From 58-81 sp012729145 (GTDB lineage: Bacteria > Synergistota > Synergistia > Synergistales > Thermovirgaceae), in assembly GCA_040770625.1 (NCBI GenBank), contig JAXGIW010000002.1:248001-312000 (forward strand): a stretch of 64,000 nt of DNA, written 5' to 3'. The notes under the pieces were generated by a model. That model was not told the origin of the DNA. It was given only the letters and a program-made list of their open reading frames with translations, and made no database searches. Both the position numbers and the translations under genes were made by a program. Positions 60,357-64,000 of this stretch are shown here, piece after piece (the first letter of the stretch is position 1; every line of letters begins with the position of its first letter).

Positions 60357-61214
60357 ATGAAAAAGGTAATGGTCTACGGAACAGGGACCATGGGCACCGG
60401 TATAGCGCAGGTACTGGCTTCAGCTGGAGTGGAAGTTCTTCTGGTCTCTGCCCGTGGAGGTACAGAGAATTCTTCAAGGGGTAAGGGCAAGGTCGGGTCT
60501 ATTTTGGACAGAGCCGTCCAGAAGGGCAAAGAGACCGCGGAGAACGCAAAGGTGATCATGGACAGGATCCACCCTGTGGCCGATATGGCCGAGGGCATTT
60601 CCGGGGTTGACATGTTAATTGAAGCAGCGACAGAAGAGATGGAACTCAAGAAGGAAGTATTCCGGAAGGCTGAAAGCCTGGATCCCGGTGAAAAGATCAT
60701 TTTCGCGACCAACAGTTCTGCCCTGAGCATCACTGAACTCGCTACCGTTACGAAACGGACCGACCGGTTCCTGGGGGTGCACTTCTTCAACCCCGCCCCG
60801 GTGATGGCCCTTGTGGAGGTGGTCAAGGGGGCGGCCACCGACGAAGATGTCGTGGCGGAAGTTGTTACCTTCATCGAATCCCTGGGTAAATCCCCTATCG
60901 TGGTAAGCGAGGCTCCAGGTTTTGTGGTCAACAGGATCCTTGTGCCCATGATCAACGAAGCGGTATACGCCCTGATGGAGGGAGTTGCCTCGGCTGAGGA
61001 CATCGACAAGGGGATGAAACTGGGTGCCAACCATCCCATAGGCCCCCTTGCTCTTGCGGACCTTATCGGGCTTGATGTCTGCCTTTCCGTTATGGAGACC
61101 CTTTACAAGGAATTCGGTGATACCAGGTACAGGCCCTGCCCCCTTCTTAGAAAAAATGTCAGGGCAGGCTTCCTCGGCCGCAAGACAAAGAGGGGATTCT
61201 TCGTTTATGAGTAA
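60357..61214 (+). CDS. 3-hydroxyacyl-CoA (3-hydroxybutyryl-CoA) dehydrogenase
   Basis: 285 residues from ATG. The NAD(P)-binding motif VMVYGTGTMGTGIAQVLASAGVEVLLV, the signature LIEAATEEMELKKEVFRKAE, the catalytic His in FLGVHFFNPAPVMALVEVVKG, and VSEAPGFVVNRILVPMINEAVYALMEGVASAEDIDKGMKLGANHPIGPLALADLIGLDV all fit Hbd. The insert after the first beta-strand region (residues 34-45, SSRGKGKV) is longer than in most. It oxidises (S)-3-hydroxyacyl-CoA, here probably 3-hydroxybutyryl-CoA made by the downstream hydratase. Confidence 0.94.
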   Translation: MKKVMVYGTGTMGTGIAQVLASAGVEVLLVSARGGTENSSRGKGKVGSILDRAVQKGKETAENAKVIMDRIHPVADMAEGISGVDMLIEAATEEMELKKEVFRKAESLDPGEKIIFATNSSALSITELATVTKRTDRFLGVHFFNPAPVMALVEVVKGAATDEDVVAEVVTFIESLGKSPIVVSEAPGFVVNRILVPMINEAVYALMEGVASAEDIDKGMKLGANHPIGPLALADLIGLDVCLSVMETLYKEFGDTRYRPCPLLRKNVRAGFLGRKTKRGFFVYE

Positions 61215-61253
61215 TTCCGTAAACCAGATCCAGACACAGGAGGTGACTTTGCT

Positions 61254-62717
61254 ATGAAAAACGGCCAGGAGTATATCGAAAGCCTTCGAAGCCTCAAGCC
61301 GGTCGTTTATTACCTCGGGGAGAAGGTTGACAGCGTGGTCGATCATCCGGCCTTCCAGCCCCATGTAAACTGTGCTGCCCTGACCTATGAACTTGCCATG
61401 CGTCCTGAATACCAGGAACTGTTATCAGCGCGCTCACCGTTTATCAACGACCGTGTGAACCGCTGGACCCACATCCACGAGAACAATGAGGACCTGGTCA
61501 AAAAGGTGAAAGCTCTCAGGTTCCTTGGCCAGAAGACGGGGGCCTGTTTTCAGCGATGCGTGGGCTGGGATGCCCTGAACGCTGTCTATTCGGTAACCTG
61601 GGAGATAGACCGGGACAAGGGCACCGACTATCACGCACGTTTTCTAAAGTACCTTGAGAGAGTGCAGAGGGATGACCTCATGATCGCCGGGGCAATGACC
61701 GATCCCAAGGGAGACAGGAGCAAAAAACCGGGCCAGCAGGAAGATCCCGATATGTATGTTCACGTTGTGGAGAAAAGATCCGACGGCATTGTAGTCAGAG
61801 GGGCTAAGGCGCATATGACCGGAATGGTCAACTCCCATGAAATGCTGGTAATGCCGACCACGGGTCTTTCTGAAGATGACGCCGATTACGCGGTTTGTTT
61901 CTCGCTCCCCGTCGACGCCGAGGGAGTGATACATATTTTCGGACGCCAGACCAACGACACCAGGCGCCTTGAAAAGAGCACCATTGACACCGGCAACCAC
62001 CGTTTCGGTATCGTGGGAGGGGAAGCCCTCACGATTTTTGACGACGTCTTTGTGCCATGGGAGAACGTCTATCTCTGCGGTGAGGCTGAGTATGCAGGCC
62101 TTCTGGTGGAGCGTTTCGCCACACTTCACCGGCAGAACTACGGCGGCTGCAAGACCGGCGTCAGCGATGTCATCATAGGTGCCACAGCTGCCCTTGCCGA
62201 CTATAACGGAGTCGAGACCGCCTCGCACATAAGGGATAAGCTGGTAGAAATGACCTTTCTGGCTGAAACACTTTACAGCTGCTCACTTGCATGCTCGCAT
62301 GAGGGACACACAACTCCGTCCGGTGCATATCTGGCTGATCCAATGCTGGCAAATATTACCAAGCAGAACGTGACAAGGAATATCTACGAGATATGCCGTC
62401 TGGCCCAGGACATCGCCGGCGGGCTCATGGCGACGCTTCCCTCCGAAGCCGACCTCAACAACCCGGAGATCGGGCCCTTCATCACCAAGTACCTGAAGGG
62501 CCGAGAAGGTGTCGATACCGAGACCAGGATAAGGATGATGAGGCTTATCGAGAACCTTACCGGCGGTACTGCCCTTGTCGAATCAATGCATGGGGCAGGA
62601 TCCCCCCAGGCCCAGAAAATAATGATCTACAGGAACTCCAGCATCAAGGGGAAGAAAAAACTTGCGGAGATCCTTGCAGGGGTCGATCCGGATCCAGGCG
62701 AAAGCACCCGGGGATAG
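61254..62717 (+). CDS. abfD: 4-hydroxybutyryl-CoA dehydratase/vinylacetyl-CoA delta-isomerase
   Basis: 487 residues from ATG after GGAGGTGA. All four ligands of the radical 4Fe-4S cluster fall at the positions known for the Clostridium aminobutyricum enzyme or one off: C98 and C102 (CFQRC), H292 and C299 (LHRQNYGGC). FAD-binding segments of the HpaB fold (GAMTDPKGDRSKKP, VVRGAKAHMTGMVNSHEMLVMP) and the tail GSPQAQKIMIYRNSSIKGKKKLAE are conserved. It removes water from 4-hydroxybutyryl-CoA to give crotonyl-CoA through a ketyl radical. The neighbouring Hbd and crotonase continue the route. Confidence 0.95.
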   Translation: MKNGQEYIESLRSLKPVVYYLGEKVDSVVDHPAFQPHVNCAALTYELAMRPEYQELLSARSPFINDRVNRWTHIHENNEDLVKKVKALRFLGQKTGACFQRCVGWDALNAVYSVTWEIDRDKGTDYHARFLKYLERVQRDDLMIAGAMTDPKGDRSKKPGQQEDPDMYVHVVEKRSDGIVVRGAKAHMTGMVNSHEMLVMPTTGLSEDDADYAVCFSLPVDAEGVIHIFGRQTNDTRRLEKSTIDTGNHRFGIVGGEALTIFDDVFVPWENVYLCGEAEYAGLLVERFATLHRQNYGGCKTGVSDVIIGATAALADYNGVETASHIRDKLVEMTFLAETLYSCSLACSHEGHTTPSGAYLADPMLANITKQNVTRNIYEICRLAQDIAGGLMATLPSEADLNNPEIGPFITKYLKGREGVDTETRIRMMRLIENLTGGTALVESMHGAGSPQAQKIMIYRNSSIKGKKKLAEILAGVDPDPGESTRG

Positions 62718-62755
62718 GCGTCTCGGCGGCCTGTTCTTAAAGAGGAGGTTATGGG

Positions 62756-63544
62756 ATGTCTGTTACCAGTGAGAAGGAATTTGTTTTAGTTGAGGATGCT
62801 GCTGAAGGTGTTCTGTCAGTCGCGATCAACAGCCCCAGGACCCTCAATGCTCTCAACGCCCGGATCATCGGTGAACTCAGGGAAACTTTCAGGGAGTGTG
62901 CCGCAAGGTCGGATGTGAGTTCGGTCTTATTGACAGGGAAGGGAAAGGCTTTTGTCGCAGGTGCCGATATATCCGAACTGTCAGGTCTCACTCCCGGGGA
63001 AGCTGCCGCTTTTTCCAGGAGCGGTTATGACCTTTTCCAGATCATTGAGGAGATGCCCCAGCCCGTCGTTGCGGTTATCAACGGCTTTGCCCTTGGCGGA
63101 GGTCTTGAGCTTGCACTGGCTTGTGATTTTCGCTTTGTGGCGGAGGGGGCCAAACTGGGTCTCCCGGAGATCAGCCTGGGGATAATTCCGGGCTTCGGGG
63201 GGACCCAGAGGCTGGCCTCGATCGTTGGGATATCGAAGGCCAGGGAAATGATACTTACCGGCAACAGGTTTGACGCTGCCTGGTCGCTGGCATGCGGTCT
63301 TGTGGACAGGGTCTTCCCCGAGGACAGGCTTTGGGATGAATCGCTCTCCTTCGCCGGTTTGCTCGCCGCACGCAGCAGCAGTGCCATGTCGCAGGCGAAA
63401 AAGGTCCTGAACCTTTCCAGGAATCACCCTGTCGAAAAGGGACTCGAGATAGAGAATATGGCTTTTGCAGCCTGTTTTGAACATCCCGACAGTCATGAAG
63501 GGATAAAAGCCTTTCTGGAAAAAAGAAAACCCAGGTTCGCCTGA
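62756..63544 (+). CDS. Enoyl-CoA hydratase (crotonase family)
   Basis: 262 residues from ATG, eight bases after AGGAGG. The crotonase fold is shown by FVAGADISEL (oxyanion hole strand), PQPVVAVINGFALGGGLELALACDFRF with a second oxyanion glycine, and KLGLPEISLGIIPGFGGTQRLASIVGISKAREMILTG, which holds the two catalytic acids in PEISLG and nearby. The length is normal. It should hydrate crotonyl-CoA from AbfD to 3-hydroxybutyryl-CoA for the Hbd gene upstream. Confidence 0.94.
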   Translation: MSVTSEKEFVLVEDAAEGVLSVAINSPRTLNALNARIIGELRETFRECAARSDVSSVLLTGKGKAFVAGADISELSGLTPGEAAAFSRSGYDLFQIIEEMPQPVVAVINGFALGGGLELALACDFRFVAEGAKLGLPEISLGIIPGFGGTQRLASIVGISKAREMILTGNRFDAAWSLACGLVDRVFPEDRLWDESLSFAGLLAARSSSAMSQAKKVLNLSRNHPVEKGLEIENMAFAACFEHPDSHEGIKAFLEKRKPRFA

Positions 63545-63616
63545 GAAGGAAATCCTGAGGGGCAGGAAGAAAATCCCCATGAAAACAGGAGCTGCAGAGA
63601 AGGAGGAAAGAACGAA

Positions 63617-64000
63617 ATGAGTATGGTCTCTCTTGTAAAGGTCAAACAGGATGATGAGAAAGGGATAGCTGAAGCTGTTCGCAGGGCAGTCGATATCGTC
63701 GGCGGCCTGGATGATATTGTAAAAAAAGGTGATCTTGTTCTCATCAATCCCAATCTTGTGGCTGTCCCATCGGGCCGGGTAACGGGTGCGATCAGTCGCT
63801 GGGAAGTCTGCAAAGCTATTGCCGACCTGGTTATGGAAAAGGGCGGCCGGCCGGTAATAGCCGAGTCTTCCGCCGCGGGGGTGGACACGGAAAAGGTCAT
63901 CGAAGCCGGGGAATATACCCGGCTCAGGGAACAAGGCTACGAAGTGATCGACCTCAAACCTACCCCCCGGGCAAAGATCCCTGTTCCGGAAGGGCATAAG
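63617..64000 (+). CDS. DUF362-domain protein, N-terminal part (3' end cut)
   Basis: 128 codons from the ATG at 63617, with AGGAGG at 63601-63606 upstream; the frame is open to the window edge. The opening MSMVSLVKVKQDDEKGIAEAVRRAVDIVGG and the later VKKGDLVLINPNLVA and DLVMEKGGRPVIAESSAAGVDTEKVIEAG resemble DUF362 proteins, which often carry C-terminal ferredoxin clusters and are reported in anaerobes. It follows the crotonase gene by 72 bp and is probably the next member of the operon. The cluster region, if present, lies outside the window. Confidence 0.8.
   Translation, partial: MSMVSLVKVKQDDEKGIAEAVRRAVDIVGGLDDIVKKGDLVLINPNLVAVPSGRVTGAISRWEVCKAIADLVMEKGGRPVIAESSAAGVDTEKVIEAGEYTRLREQGYEVIDLKPTPRAKIPVPEGHK

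Overview
The window reads as a chromosomal piece of a strictly anaerobic, amino-acid or organic-acid fermenting bacterium with GC-rich DNA and heavy use of AGG/AGA arginine codons. It carries a selenocysteine formate dehydrogenase with NuoE/NuoF-like subunits, a divergent H-cluster sensor protein, a tungsten-type aldehyde:ferredoxin oxidoreductase, hydroxylamine reductase (Hcp), a four-subunit 2-oxoacid:ferredoxin oxidoreductase, 4-hydroxybutyryl-CoA dehydratase and two TRAP transporters. There are no respiratory oxidases and no rRNA. This mix is most like a member of the Synergistota. That placement is an inference from gene content and gene style; no database was consulted.

Layout. 1-12685 (+) is a housekeeping run: comEA (5' cut by the window edge), a short comEC, coaX, dus, lysS, ligA, gatC-gatA-gatB, then an EF-G-like GTPase. 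12772-23521 (-) is one long operon-like block. In transcription order it is DRTGG protein, HATPase, H-cluster sensor protein, DRTGG protein, PHP phosphoesterase, NuoE-like, HATPase, 2Fe-2S protein, NuoF-like and a 1367-residue selenoprotein FdhA read through an in-frame UGA. 23808-32085 holds small units: glutaredoxin, pgi-panC, a TtcA-like enzyme, a LuxR regulator with two membrane proteins and ogt, malic enzyme and an isochorismatase-type hydrolase. 32223-36690 has an unrecognised protein, an aldehyde:ferredoxin oxidoreductase with a MoaD/ThiS-like partner, tRNA-Pro(CGG), smpB and tmRNA. 36745-44761 has a GltB-like FMN protein divergent from hcp, an orphan betaine-binding protein, a MATE pump, a DUF4126 protein and a nitroreductase. 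44952-57073 has two DctP-Q-M transporters, one followed by a VanX-type dipeptidase and one by ppnP and an aminotransferase, with patatin, panB, a GNAT and an ATC-hydrolase-like gene between them. 57403-64000 (+) is a catabolic operon: four oxidoreductase subunits, 3-hydroxyacyl-CoA dehydrogenase, abfD, enoyl-CoA hydratase and a cut-off DUF362 gene.

How the parts fit. The formate dehydrogenase block links formate/CO2 to NAD(P)H and ferredoxin, and is headed by genes that look like an H2/redox sensing module. The right-hand operon can carry 4-hydroxybutyryl-CoA through crotonyl-CoA and 3-hydroxybutyryl-CoA to acetoacetyl-CoA while making reduced ferredoxin. It faces a TRAP transporter operon across a 0.3-kb gap that contains two outward-facing promoter candidates overlapping one palindrome, which suggests joint control of uptake and catabolism. 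The two features most worth follow-up are the selenoprotein FdhA with its sensor module and the TRAP/oxidoreductase/AbfD regulon.

No insertion sequences, prophage genes, CRISPR arrays or rRNA genes were seen.
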